From assembly GCA_032622095.1 (NCBI GenBank), contig CP136066.1, forward strand, positions 128,371,917 through 128,435,916: 64,000 nt of DNA, written 5' to 3'. Below are positions 1 to 11,216 of this stretch, in pieces. Under the pieces are notes generated by a model that was not told the DNA's origin, searched no databases, and worked only from the letters and a program-made list of their open reading frames with translations. Within the stretch, counting starts at the first letter, position 1. The number at the start of each line of letters is the position of its first letter. A program made the position numbers and the translations under genes. This DNA is from Siphonodentalium dalli (taxonomy: Eukaryota; Mollusca; Scaphopoda; Gadilida; Siphonodentaliidae).

Positions 1-528
1 CATTTTTTCAGAATTGCCCATGAATGAAAAAAATGTGTTCAAAAATAATATCACTTCTGTGGTTCTTTATTTATCACACACAATTTAACCCCACTCTCTG
101 TAACACATTATTCATCAAAAAAGCACATTTTTCCACCACAAGTCATATTCAGGCCCCATTTTCACACAGTTTTTGGGGTCTGGTGTTGCAAACTTGGATC
201 GGCTATGGAAGACTGTACAAGATCCTTTCCATGAGAGAACTTCTGGTGATGTGAGGTCATTGAGTCCAGATCTGATCAGCTGAGCATCAAGCACATGACT
301 TTATCAGCACATGGAAGACTAAAATATGACATTTTCAGGTCTGCAAGGGTGATCCAAGATAACTGCATGTGGGTGTATATTGAATTAGTTGAACAAAGAT
401 ATGCTCTCTTTGAAATGCTGAAGCATTTTCTTAAATGTGTCCAAGTTTTAGTGCTATTAACCTTCAAATGGCCATACCCACCAGTGAAAATGAGACACTT
501 TTATTATATATATCTGTATATCACTGGC

Positions 529-535
529 TATAAAA
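529..535 (+). promoter_or_regulatory. TATA-box-like motif in the monomer (representative copy)
   Basis: GGCTATAAAATCC is a good match to a Pol II TATA element and follows a TATATATAT run about 20 bp upstream. It recurs in nearly every monomer at the same place; the base before it changes (GGCTAT to GTCTAT) at 26595 and 30184. There is no evidence of transcription; in AT-rich DNA such a match may be chance. Confidence 0.25.
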
Positions 536-608
536 TCCAAAATACTTGTTAGATTAGCTTCTTATAACAATTGGTATGTGTGTCATTGACATGCTCATGT
601 AATGGGTA

Positions 609-616
609 ATTTGCAT
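609..616 (+). promoter_or_regulatory. POU/octamer-like motif ATTTGCAT (representative copy)
   Basis: ATTTGCAT is an exact octamer (reverse complement ATGCAAAT), the known site for POU-domain factors such as Oct-1. An E-box-like CATGTG follows a few bases later. It recurs once per monomer, so the array offers about 59 copies. It is broken in monomer 17 (T to A at 17243). Binding is an inference. Confidence 0.3.
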
Positions 617-858
617 TATCATGTGACAATTACCACCTTGAAATTTTTTGAAAATACCTTGAAAAATTGGCATTTTTTATGAAAAATCATACCATTTTTT
701 TGGCCGATGGAAGTGAAAGAAGACATCAGCAGCAAGAATAGCCACACCATGCATGGGAGATTCATTGGACTGAAAGACCAGGCTGTGAAAAATGCATTAA
801 AATACTTTAAAGTGACTCCCAGGAATCAAAAATGCCAAAAAGTTCATTTTTCCCTTTA

Positions 859-876
859 GGTTACACTGGTGTAAAT
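859..876 (+). repeat. Left terminal inverted repeat of MITE copy 1
   Basis: GGTTACACTGGTGTAAAT, an exact inverted match to 1292-1309. The match extends by one base each side if the flanking A/T is counted. Confidence 0.95.
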
Positions 877-1215
877 GTTTTCCATAGGCCTCAGTGCTAA
901 CGTTTTAGCGTATGCTGTTGGCTATATGAACCATGGGTCCAATTTTTTTTTTTAATCTGAAAAATTGACATTTCGGGAAACTTTTTACACAAAAAAATCA
1001 TATCTGTCTAGCAGGGAATTCGCCTTTAAATCTTGTGTTTTCGTAACTAGTGTCAGATCCGCATAAAAAAATACTGTCATATTTTAGACCACACCAACAA
1101 ATTCAAACTTCACTACAAAGGGTTAATTCCTGTGCCAATGGCTATCTTACCTATGGGAAATCATAGGGAAGAGGTGTGATGATTTTTTTATGCAAAAAGC
1201 ACACAAGGCTATTGA

Positions 1216-1257
1216 CCAATCAGGGCCCAGTGTCTATTTTATTCTCTCCTATATATT
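1216..1257 (+). promoter_or_regulatory. CCAAT box plus TATA-like box inside the MITE (representative copy)
   Basis: GACCAATCAG (CCAAT at 1216-1220) fits the NF-Y site seen in many animal promoters. TATATATT at 1250-1257 follows 34 bp later, which is promoter-like spacing. A start about 30 bp downstream would fall close to the right TIR, so any transcript would run out of the element into the next monomer. The pair is kept in all 23 copies. Promoter activity is inference only. Confidence 0.35.
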
Positions 1258-1291
1258 CCTCCCGCATCCGCTAGAGGTCTCTCCGAACCTT

Positions 1292-1309
1292 ATTTACACC
1301 AGTGTAACC
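1292..1309 (-). repeat. Right terminal inverted repeat of MITE copy 1
   Basis: ATTTACACCAGTGTAACC, the exact reverse complement of 859-876. Confidence 0.95.
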
Positions 1310-1317
1310 TTTATAAA

Positions 1318-2217
1318 GCGATAGCCCGCTTTTTCGCGGAATAATTGTAACACCCTACATTTTTTCAGAATTGCCCATGAATGAAAAAAATGTGTTCAAA
1401 AATAATATCACTTCTGTGGTTCTTTATTTATCACACACAATTTAACCCCACTCTCTGTAACACATTATTCATCAAAAAAGCACATTTTTCCACCACAAGT
1501 CATATTCAGGCCCCATTTTCACACAGTTTTTGGGGTCTGGTGTTGCAAACTTGGATCGGCTATGGAAGACTGTACAAGATCCTTTCCATGAGAGAACTTC
1601 TGGTGATGTGAGGTCATTGAGTCCAGATCTGATCAGCTGAGCATCAAGCACATGACTTTATCAGCACATGGAAGACTAAAATATGACATTTTCAGGTCTG
1701 CAAGGGTGATCCAAGATAACTGCATGTGGGTGTATATTGAATTAGTTGAACAAAGATATGCTCTCTTTGAAATGCTGAAGCATTTTCTTAAATGTGTCCA
1801 AGTTTTAGTGCTATTAACCTTCAAATGGCCATACCCACCAGTGAAAATGAGACACTTTTATTATATATATCTGTATATCACTGGCTATAAAATCCAAAAT
1901 ACTTGTTAGATTAGCTTCTTATAACAATTGGTATGTGTGTCATTGACATGCTCATGTAATGGGTAATTTGCATTATCATGTGACAATTACCACCTTGAAA
2001 TTTTTTGAAAATACCTTGAAAAATTGGCATTTTTTATGAAAAATCATACCATTTTTTTGGCCGATGGAAGTGAAAGAAGACATCAGCAGCAAGAATAGCC
2101 ACACCATGCATGGGAGATTCATTGGACTGAAAGACCAGGCTGTGAAAAATGCATTAAAATACTTTAAAGTGACTCCCAGGAATCAAAAATGCCAAAAAGT
2201 TCATTTTTCCCTTTAAA
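1318..2217 (+). repeat. Satellite monomer 2 (900, empty)
   Basis: Complete monomer with empty junction CCCTTTAAAGCG; a useful reference copy. Confidence 0.95.
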
Positions 2218-3103
2218 GCGATAGCCCGCTTTTTCGCGGAATAATTGTAACACCCTACATTTTTTCAGAATTGCCCATGAATGAAAAAAATGTTATCACT
2301 TCTGTGGTACTTTATTTATCACACACAATTTAACCCCACTCTCTGTAACACATTATTCATCAAAAAAGCACATTTTTCCACCACAAGTCATATTCAGGCC
2401 CCATTTTCACACAGTTTTTGGGGTCTGGTGTTGCAAACTTGGATCGGCTATGGAAGACTGTACAAGATCCTTTCCATGAGAGAACTTCTGGTGATGTGAG
2501 GTCATTGAGTCCAGATCTGATCAGCTGAGCATCAAGCACATGACTTTATCAGCACATGGAAGACTAAAATATGACATTTTCAGGTCTGCAAGGGTGATCC
2601 AAGATAACTGCATGTGGGTGTATATTGAATTAGTTGAACAAAGATATGCTCTCTTTGAAATGCTGAAGCATTTTCTTAAATGTGTCCAAGTTTTAGTGCT
2701 ATTAACCTTCAAATGGCCATACCCACCAGTGAAAATGAGACACTTTTATTATATATATCTGTATATCACTGGCTATAAAATCCAAAATACTTGTTAGATT
2801 AGCTTCTTATAACAATTGGTATGTGTGTCATTGACATGCTCATGTAATGGGTAATTTGCATTATCATGTGACAATTACCACCTTGAAATTTTTTGAAAAT
2901 ACCTTGAAAAATTGGCATTTTTTATGAAAAATCATACCATTTTTTTGGCCGATGGAAGTGAAAGAAGACATCAGCAGCAAGAATAGCCACACCATGCATG
3001 GGAGATTCATTGGACTGAAAGACCAGGCTGTGAAAAATGCATTAAAATACTTTAAAGTGACTCCCAGGAATCAAAAATGCCAAAAAGTTCATTTTTCCCT
3101 TTA
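2218..3103 (+). repeat. Satellite monomer 3 (12-bp deletion, filled)
   Basis: Lacks 12 bp (GTTCAAAAATAA) near 2292. Private T to A at 2309. Followed by MITE copy 2. Confidence 0.93.
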
Positions 3104-3554
3104 GGTTACACTGGTGTAAATGTTTTCCATAGGCCTCAGTGCTAACGTTTTAGCGTATGCTGTTGGCTATATGAACCATGGGTCCAATTTTTTTTTTTAA
3201 TCTGAAAAATTGACATTTCGGGAAACTTTTTACACAAAAAAATCATATCTGTCTAGCAGGGAATTCGCCTTTAAATCTTGTGTTTTCGTAACTAGTGTCA
3301 GATCCGCATAAAAAAATACTGTCATATTTTAGACCACACCAACAAATTCAAACTTCACTACAAAGGGTTAATTCCTGTGCCAATGGCTATCTTACCTATG
3401 GGAAATCATAGGGAAGAGGTGTGATGATTTTTTTATGCAAAAAGCACACAAGGCTATTGACCAATCAGGGCCCAGTGTCTATTTTATTCTCTCCTATATA
3501 TTCCTCCCGCATCCGCTAGAGGTCTCTCCGAACCTTATTTACACCAGTGTAACC
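3104..3554 (+). mobile_element. MITE copy 2
   Basis: 451 bp with both TIRs intact; right flank TTTATAAAGCG. Confidence 0.88.
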
Positions 3555-3562
3555 TTTATAAA

Positions 3563-4462
3563 GCGATAGCCCGCTTTTTCGCGGAATAATTGTAACACCC
3601 TACATTTTTTCAGAATTGCCCATGAATGAAAAAAATGTGTTCAAAAATAATATCACTTCTGTGGTTCTTTATTTATCACACACAATTTAACCCCACTCTC
3701 TGTAACACATTATTCATCAAAAAAGCACATTTTTCCACCACAAGTCATATTCAGGCCCCATTTTCACACAGTTTTTGGGGTCTGGTGTTGCAAACTTGGA
3801 TCGGCTATGGAAGACTGTACAAGATCCTTTCCATGAGAGAACTTCTGGTGATGTGAGGTCATTGAGTCCAGATCTGATCAGCTGAGCATCAAGCACATGA
3901 CTTTATCAGCACATGGAAGACTAAAATATGACATTTTCAGGTCTGCAAGGGTGATCCAAGATAACTGCATGTGGGTGTATATTGAATTAGTTGAACAAAG
4001 ATATGCTCTCTTTGAAATGCTGAAGCATTTTCTTAAATGTGTCCAAGTTTTAGTGCTATTAACCTTCAAATGGCCATACCCACCAGTGAAAATGAGACAC
4101 TTTTATTATATATATCTGTATATCACTGGCTATAAAATCCAAAATACTTGTTAGATTAGCTTCTTATAACAATTGGTATGTGTGTCATTGACATGCTCAT
4201 GTAATGGGTAATTTGCATTATCATGTGACAATTACCACCTTGAAATTTTTTGAAAATACCTTGAAAAATTGGCATTTTTTATGAAAAATCATACCATTTT
4301 TTTGGCCGATGGAAGTGAAAGAAGACATCAGCAGCAAGAATAGCCACACCATGCATGGGAGATTCATTGGACTGAAAGACCAGGCTGTGAAAAATGCATT
4401 AAAATACTTTAAAGTGACTCCCAGGAATCAAAAATGCCAAAAAGTTCATTTTTCCCTTTAAA
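3563..4462 (+). repeat. Satellite monomer 4 (900, empty)
   Basis: No private change noticed; first half of the second 2245-type dimer. Confidence 0.95.
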
Positions 4463-5350
4463 GCGATAGCCCGCTTTTTCGCGGAATAATTGTAACACCC
4501 TACATTTTTTCAGAATTGCCCATGAATGAAAAAAATGTTATCACTTCTGTGGTTCTTTATTTATCACACACAATTTAACCCCACTCTCTGTAACACATTA
4601 TTCATCAAAAAAGCACATTTTTCCACCACAAGTCATATTCAGGCCCCATTTTCACACAGTTTTTGGGGTCTGGTGTTGCAAACTTGGATCGGCTATGGAA
4701 GACTGTACAAGATCCTTTCCATGAGAGAACTTCTGGTGATGTGAGGTCATTGAGTCCAGATCTGATCAGCTGAGCATCAAGCACATGACTTTATCAGCAC
4801 ATGGAAGACTAAAATATGACATTTTCAGGTCTGCAAGGGTGATCCAAGATAACTGCATGTGGGTGTATATTGAATTAGTTGAACAAAGATATGCTCTCTT
4901 TGAAATCCTGAAGCATTTTCTTAAATGTGTCCAAGTTTTAGTGCTATTAACCTTCAAATGGCCATACCCACCAGTGAAAATGAGACACTTTTATTATATA
5001 TATCTGTATATCACTGGCTATAAAATCCAAAATACTTGTTAGATTAGCTTCTTATAACAATTGGTATGTGTGTCATTGACATGCTCATGTAATGGGTAAT
5101 TTGCATTATCATGTGACAATTACCACCTTGAAATTTTTTGAAAATACCTTGAAAAATTGGCATTTTTTATGAAAAATCATACCATTTTTTTGGCCGATGG
5201 AAGTGAAAGAAGACATCAGCAGCAAGAATAGCCACACCATGCATGGGAGATTCATTGGACTGAAAGACCAGTCTGTGAAAAATGCATTAAAATACTTTAA
5301 AGTGACTCCCAGGAATCAAAAATGCCAAAAAGTTTATTTTTCCCTTTAAA
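4463..5350 (+). repeat. Satellite monomer 5 (888, 12-bp deletion, empty)
   Basis: Shares the 12-bp deletion of monomer 3. It is among the most diverged monomers: G to C at 4907, G to T at 5272, C to T at 5335. Confidence 0.94.
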
Positions 5351-6248
5351 GCGATAGCCCGCTTTTTCGCGGAATAATTGTAACACCCTACATTTTTTCA
5401 GAATTGCCCATGAATGAAAAAAATGTGTTCAAAAATAATATCACTTCTGTGGTTCTTTATTTATCACACACAATTTAACCCCACTCTCTGTAACACATTA
5501 TTCATCAAAAAAGCACATTTTTCCACCACAAGTCATATTCAGGCCCCATTTTCACACAGTTTTTGGGGTCTGGTGTTGCAAACTTGGATCGGCTATGGAA
5601 GACTGTACAAGATCCTTTCCATGAGAGAACTTCTGGTGATGTGAGGTCATTGAGTCCAGATCTGATCAGCTGAGCATCAAGCACATGACTTTATCAGCAC
5701 ATGGAAGACTAAAATATGACATTTTCAGGTCTGCAAGGGTGATCCAAGATAACTGCATGTGGGTGTATATTGAATTAGTTGAACAAAGATATGCTCTCTT
5801 TGAAATGCTGAAGCATTTTCTTAAATGTGTCCAAGTTTTAGTGCTATTAACCTTCAAATGGCCATACCCACCAGTGAAAATGAGACACTTTTATTATATA
5901 TATCTGTATATCACTGGCTATAAAATCCAAAATACTTGTTAGATTAGCTTCTTATAACAATTGGTATGTGTGTCATTGACATGCTCATGTAATGGGTAAT
6001 TTGCATTATCATGTGACAATTACCACCTTGAAATTTTTTGAAAATACCTTGAAAAATTGGCATTTTTTATGAAAAATCATACCATTTTTTTGGCCGATGG
6101 AAGTGAAAGAAGACATCAGCAGCAAGAATAGCCACACCATGCATGGGAGATTCATTGGACTGAAAGACCAGGCTGTGAAAAATGCATTAAAATACTTTAA
6201 AGTGACTCCCAGGAATCAAAAATGCCAAAAAGTTCATTTTTCCCTTTA
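5351..6248 (+). repeat. Satellite monomer 6 (filled)
   Basis: Common sequence; followed by MITE copy 3. Confidence 0.95.
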
Positions 6249-6700
6249 GGTTACACTGGTGTAAATGTTTTCCATAGGCCTCAGTGCTAACGTTTTAGCG
6301 TATGCTGTTGGCTATATGAACCATGGGTCCAATTTTTTGTTTTTAATCTGAAAAATTGACATTTCGGGAAACTTTTTACACAAAAAAATCATATCTGTCT
6401 AGCAGGGAATTCGCCTTTAAATCTTGTGTTTTCGTAACTAGTGTCAGATCCGCATAAAAAAATACTGTCATATTTTAGACCACACCAACAAATTCAAACT
6501 TCACTACAAAGGGTTCATTCCTGTGCCAATGGCTATCTTACCTATGGGAAATCATAGGGAAGAGGTGTGATGATTTTTTTATGCAAAAAGCACACAAGGC
6601 TATTGACCAATCAGGGCCCAGTGTCTATTTTATTCTCTCCTATATATTCCTCCCGCATCCGCTAGAGGTCTCTCCGAACCTTATTTACACCAGTGTAACC
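6249..6700 (+). mobile_element. MITE copy 3 (452 bp)
   Basis: One base longer than usual. The T tract is interrupted by G at 6339, and A to C occurs at 6516. Right flank TTTATAAAGCG. Confidence 0.88.
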
Positions 6701-6708
6701 TTTATAAA

Positions 6709-7606
6709 GCGATAGCCCGCTTTTTCGCGGAATAATTGTAACACCCTACATTTTTTCAGAATTGCCCATGAATGAAAAAAATGTGTTCAAAAATAATATC
6801 ACTTCTGTGGTTCTTTATTTATCACACACAATTTAACCCCACTCTCTGTAACACATTATTCATCAAAAAAGCACATTTTTCCACCACAAGTCATATTCAG
6901 GCCCCATTTTCACACAGTTTTTGGGGTCTGGTGTTGCAAACTTGGATCGGCTATGGAAGACTGTACAAGATCCTTTCCATGAGAGAACTTCTGGTGATGT
7001 GAGGTCATTGAGTCCAGATCTGATCAGCTGAGCATCAAGCACATGACTTTATCAGCACATGGAAGACTAAAATATGACATTTTCAGGTCTGCAAGGGTGA
7101 TCCAAGATAACTGCATGTGGGTGTATATTGAATTAGTTGAACAAAGATATGCTCTCTTTGAAATGCTGAAGCATTTTCTTAAATGTGTCCAAGTTTTAGT
7201 GCTATTAACCTTCAAATGGCCATACCCACCAGTGAAAATGAGACACTTTTATTATATATATCTGTATATCACTGGCTATAAAATCCAAAATACTTGTTAG
7301 ATTAGCTTCTTATAACAATTGGTATGTGTGTCATTGACATGCTCATGTAATGGGTAATTTGCATTATCATGTGACAATTACCACCTTGAAATTTTTTGAA
7401 AATACCTTGAAAAATTGGCATTTTTTATGAAAAATCATACCATTTTTTTGGCCGATGGAAGTGAAAGAAGACATCAGCAGCAAGAATAGCCACACCATGC
7501 ATGGGAGATTCATTGGACTGAAAGACCAGGCTGTGAAAAATGCATTAAAATACTCTAAAGTGACTCCCAGGAATCAAAAATGCCAAAAAGTTCATTTTTC
7601 CCTTTA
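6709..7606 (+). repeat. Satellite monomer 7 (filled)
   Basis: Private T to C at 7555. Confidence 0.95.
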
Positions 7607-8057
7607 GGTTACACTGGTGTAAATGTTTTCCATAGGCCTCAGTGCTAACGTTTTAGCGTATGCTGTTGGCTATATGAACCATGGGTCCAATTTTTTTTTT
7701 TAATCTGAAAAATTGACATTTCGGGAAACTTTTTACACAAAAAAATCATATCTGTCTAGCAGGGAATTCGCCTTTAAATCTTGTGTTTTCGTAACTAGTG
7801 TCAGATCCGCATAAAAAAATACTGTCATATTTTAGACCACACCAACAAATTCAAACTTCACTACAAAGGGTTAATTCCTGTGCCAATGGCTATCTTACCT
7901 ATGGGAAATCATAGGGAAGAGGTGTGATGATTTTTTTATGCAAAAAGCACACAAGGCTATTGACCAATCAGGGCCCAGTGTCTATTTTATTCTCTCCTAT
8001 ATATTCCTCCCGCATCCGCTAGAGGTCTCTCCGAACCTTATTTACACCAGTGTAACC
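7607..8057 (+). mobile_element. MITE copy 4
   Basis: Right flank TTTATAAAGCG; TIRs intact. Confidence 0.88.
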
Positions 8058-8065
8058 TTTATAAA

Positions 8066-8963
8066 GCGATAGCCCGCTTTTTCGCGGAATAATTGTAACA
8101 CCCTACATTTTTTCAGAATTGCCCATGAATGAAAAAAATGTGTTCAAAAATAATATCACTTCTGTGGTTCTTTATTTATCACACACAATTTAACCCCACT
8201 CTCTGTAACACATTATTCATCAAAAAAGCACATTTTTCCACCACAAGTCATATTCAGGCCCCATTTTCACACAGTTTTTGGGGTCTGGTGTTGCAAACTT
8301 GGATCGGCTATGGAAGACTGTACAAGATCCTTTCCATGAGAGAACTTCTGGTGATGTGAGGTCATTGAGTCCAGATCTGATCAGCTGAGCATCAAGCACA
8401 TGACTTTATCAGCACATGGAAGACTAAAATATGACATTTTCAGGTCTGCAAGGGTGATCCAAGATAACTGCATGTGGGTGTATATTGAATTAGTTGAACA
8501 AAGATATGCTCTCTTTGAAATGCTGAAGCATTTTCTTAAATGTGTCCAAGTTTTAGTGCTATTAACCTTCAAATGGCCATACCCACCAGTGAAAATGAGA
8601 CACTTTTATTATATATATCTGTATATCACTGGCTATAAAATCCAAAATACTTGTTAGATTAGCTTCTTATAACAATTGGTATGTGTGTCATTGACATGCT
8701 CATGTAATGGGTAATTTGCATTATCATGTGACAATTACCACCTTGAAATTTTTTGAAAATACCTTGAAAAATTGGCATTTTTTATGAAAAATCATACCAT
8801 TTTTTTGGCCGATGGAAGTGAAAGAAGACATCAGCAGCAAGAATAGCCACACCATGCATGGGAGATTCATTGGACTGAAAGACCAGGCTGTGAAAAATGC
8901 ATTAAAATACTTTAAAGTGACTCCCAGGAATCAAAAATGCCAAAAAGTTCATTTTTCCCTTTA
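8066..8963 (+). repeat. Satellite monomer 8 (filled)
   Basis: Common sequence; third filled monomer in a row. Confidence 0.95.
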
Positions 8964-9414
8964 GGTTACACTGGTGTAAATGTTTTCCATAGGCCTCAGT
9001 GCTAACGTTTTAGCGTATGCTGTTGGCTATATGAACCATGGGTCCAATTTTTTTTTTTAATCTGAAAAATTGACATTTCGGGAAACTTTTTACACAAAAA
9101 AATCATATCTGTCTAGCAGGGAATTCGCCTTTAAATCTTGTGTTTTCGTAACTAGTGTCAGATCCGCATAAAAAAATACTGTCATATTTTAGACCACACC
9201 AACAAATTCAAACTTCACTACAAAGGGTTAATTCCTGTGCCAATGGCTATCTTACCTATGGGAAATCATAGGGAAGAGGTGTGATGATTTTTTTATGCAA
9301 AAAGCACACAAGGCTATTGACCAATCAGGGCCCAGTGTCTATTTTATTCTCTCCTATATATTCCTCCCGCATCCGCTAGAGGTCTCTCCGAACCTTATTT
9401 ACACCAGTGTAACC
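8964..9414 (+). mobile_element. MITE copy 5 (clean TA duplication)
   Basis: First copy of the 1353 class. The junction reads CCCTTTA-element-TAAAGCG, exactly what a TA-duplicating insertion into CCCTTTAAAGCG would give. Confidence 0.9.
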
Positions 9415-9418
9415 TAAA

Positions 9419-10316
9419 GCGATAGCCCGCTTTTTCGCGGAATAATTGTAACACCCTACATTTTTTCAGAATTGCCCATGAATGAAAAAAATGTGTTCAA
9501 AAATAATATCACTTCTGTGGTTCTTTATTTATCACACACAATTTAACCCCACTCTCTGTAACACATTATTCATCAAAAAAGCACATTTTTCCACCACAAG
9601 TCATATTCAGGCCCCATTTTCACACAGTTTTTGGGGTCTGGTGTTGCAAACTTGGATCGGCTATGGAAGACTGTACAAGATCCTTTCCATGAGAGAACTT
9701 CTGGTGATGTGAGGTCATTGAGTCCAGATCTGATCAGCTGAGCATCAAGCACATGACTTTATCAGCACATGGAAGACTAAAATATGACATTTTCAGGTCT
9801 GCAAGGGTGATCCAAGATAACTGCATGTGGGTGTATATTGAATTAGTTGAACAAAGATATGCTCTCTTTGAAATGCTGAAGCATTTTCTTAAATGTGTCC
9901 AAGTTTTAGTGCTATTAACCTTCAAATGGCCATACCCACCAGTGAAAATGAGACACTTTTATTATATATATCTGTATATCACTGGCTATAAAATCCAAAA
10001 TACTTGTTAGATTAGCTTCTTATAACAATTGGTATGTGTGTCATTGACATGCTCATGTAATGGGTAATTTGCATTATCATGTGACAATTACCACCTTGAA
10101 ATTTTTTGAAAATACCTTGAAAAATTGGCATTTTTTATGAAAAATCATACCATTTTTTTGGCCGATGGAAGTGAAAGAAGACATCAGCAGCAAGAATAGC
10201 CACACCATGCATGGGAGATTCATTGGACTGAAAGACCAGGCTGTGAAAAATGCATTAAAATACTTTAAAGTGACTCCCAGGAATCAAAAATGCCAAAAAG
10301 TTCATTTTTCCCTTTA
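9419..10316 (+). repeat. Satellite monomer 9 (898, empty)
   Basis: Empty junction is CCCTTTAGCG, 2 bp shorter than the 900 class. Confidence 0.95.
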
Positions 10317-11216
10317 GCGATAGCCCGCTTTTTCGCGGAATAATTGTAACACCCTACATTTTTTCAGAATTGCCCATGAATGAAAAAAATGTGTTCAAAA
10401 ATAATATCACTTCTGTGGTTCTTTATTTATCACACACAATTTAACCCCACTCTCTGTAACACATTATTCATCAAAAAAGCACATTTTTCCACCACAAGTC
10501 ATATTCAGGCCCCATTTTCACACAGTTTTTGGGGTCTGGTGTTGCAAACTTGGATCGGCTATGGAAGACTGTACAAGATCCTTTCCATGAGAGAACTTCT
10601 GGTGATGTGAGGTCATTGAGTCCAGATCTGATCAGCTGAGCATCAAGCACATGACTTTATCAGCACATGGAAGACTAAAATATGACATTTTCAGGTCTGC
10701 AAGGGTGATCCAAGATAACTGCATGTGGGTGTATATTGAATTAGTTGAACAAAGATATGCTCTCTTTGAAATGCTGAAGCATTTTCTTAAATGTGTCCAA
10801 GTTTTAGTGCTATTAACCTTCAAATGGCCATACCCACCAGTGAAAATGAGACACTTTTATTATATATATCTGTATATCACTGGCTATAAAATCCAAAATA
10901 CTTGTTAGATTAGCTTCTTATAACAATTGGTATGTGTGTCATTGACATGCTCATGTAATGGGTAATTTGCATTATCATGTGACAATTACCACCTTGAAAT
11001 TTTTTGAAAATACCTTGAAAAATTGGCATTTTTTATGAAAAATCATACCATTTTTTTGGCCGATGGAAGTGAAAGAAGACATCAGCAGCAAGAATAGCCA
11101 CACCATGCATGGGAGATTCATTGGACTGAAAGACCAGGCTGTGAAAAATGCATTAAAATACTTTAAAGTGACTCCCAGGAATCAAAAATGCCAAAAAGTT
11201 CATTTTTCCCTTTAAA
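10317..11216 (+). repeat. Satellite monomer 10 (900, empty)
   Basis: Junction CCCTTTAAAGCG. Confidence 0.95.

Larger units (their letters stand above)
1..858 (+). repeat. Satellite monomer 1 (5' truncated by window)
   Basis: Begins about 43 bp inside the monomer at CATTTTTTCAG. No difference from the common sequence noticed. Its right end CCCTTTA is interrupted by MITE copy 1. Confidence 0.95.
859..1309 (+). mobile_element. MITE copy 1 (451 bp, TA-flanked, 18-bp TIRs)
   Basis: Runs from GGTTACACTGGTGTAAAT (859-876) to its exact reverse complement (1292-1309). The left flank is CCCTTTA and the right flank TTTATAAAGCG, against CCCTTTAAAGCG in empty monomers, so the target duplication is TA with an extra TTTA on the right (the 1357 class). 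The TIR itself holds a near-palindrome, TTACAC-TG-GTGTAA. There is no open reading frame able to encode a transposase, so it is non-autonomous. TA duplication and short TIRs are typical of Tc1/mariner-like or other TA-targeting DNA transposons; the family is not recognised. Inside lie a T11 tract, small inverted repeats (GCTAA/TTAGC and CTATG/CATAG) and a CCAAT/TATA pair near the right end. Confidence 0.88.
1318..5350 (+). repeat. Higher-order duplication A, 2245-bp period (monomers 2-5)
   Basis: A plain monomer followed by one with a 12-bp deletion occurs twice (monomers 2+3, then 4+5). The deletion after AAAAAAATGT is unique to monomers 3 and 5. The second dimer lacks the MITE at its right end, so the copies are not identical in element content. 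Confidence 0.75.

Noticed and set aside
24-254. A 76-codon frame (72 after the 12-bp deletion) recurring in almost every monomer
   Set aside because: It recurs only because the satellite does. Copies carry an in-frame 12-bp loss, replacement changes (2309, 34673) and a nonsense change at 61733. There is no domain, and the composition is that of translated AT-rich DNA.
295-552. An 85-codon frame, with a 63-codon frame antisense to it, in every monomer
   Set aside because: Monomers 49 and 57 have 1-bp deletions that break it. The substitutions seen (4907, 26595, 27366) all change the residue. No recognisable domain, and two frames cover the same bases on opposite strands.
707-859. A 50-codon lysine-rich frame at the right end of the monomer, stopping at the element junction
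   Set aside because: It looks more protein-like than the others and has a G after the ATG, but the eight different substitutions I found in it (5272, 5335, 7555, 12104, 25021, 25910, 46669, 57958) all change the residue. The 8-bp deletion shifts the frame, and the stop depends on the junction class. There is no sign of coding constraint.
859-1309. piggyBac-type TTAA or Harbinger-type three-base target duplication for the 451-bp element
   Set aside because: The 1353-class junctions (CCCTTTA-element-TAAAGCG against CCCTTTAAAGCG) fit a TA duplication. TTAA would require an extra A on the left, and a three-base duplication does not match on the two sides. A four-base TTTA duplication fits the left element of the double locus but not the 1353 class.
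1331-1345. CENP-B-box-like match at TTTCGCGGAATAATT
   Set aside because: It shares TTCG and a downstream A with the CENP-B box but lacks the CGGG part, so it does not meet the consensus.
1318-2217. The 900-bp monomer itself as a DNA transposon with TTAA-type ends
   Set aside because: The right end read backwards (TTAAAGGGAAAAATG) resembles ends of some TTAA-targeting MITEs, but the left end TAAAGCGATAGCC is not a convincing inverted match and there is no separate target duplication.
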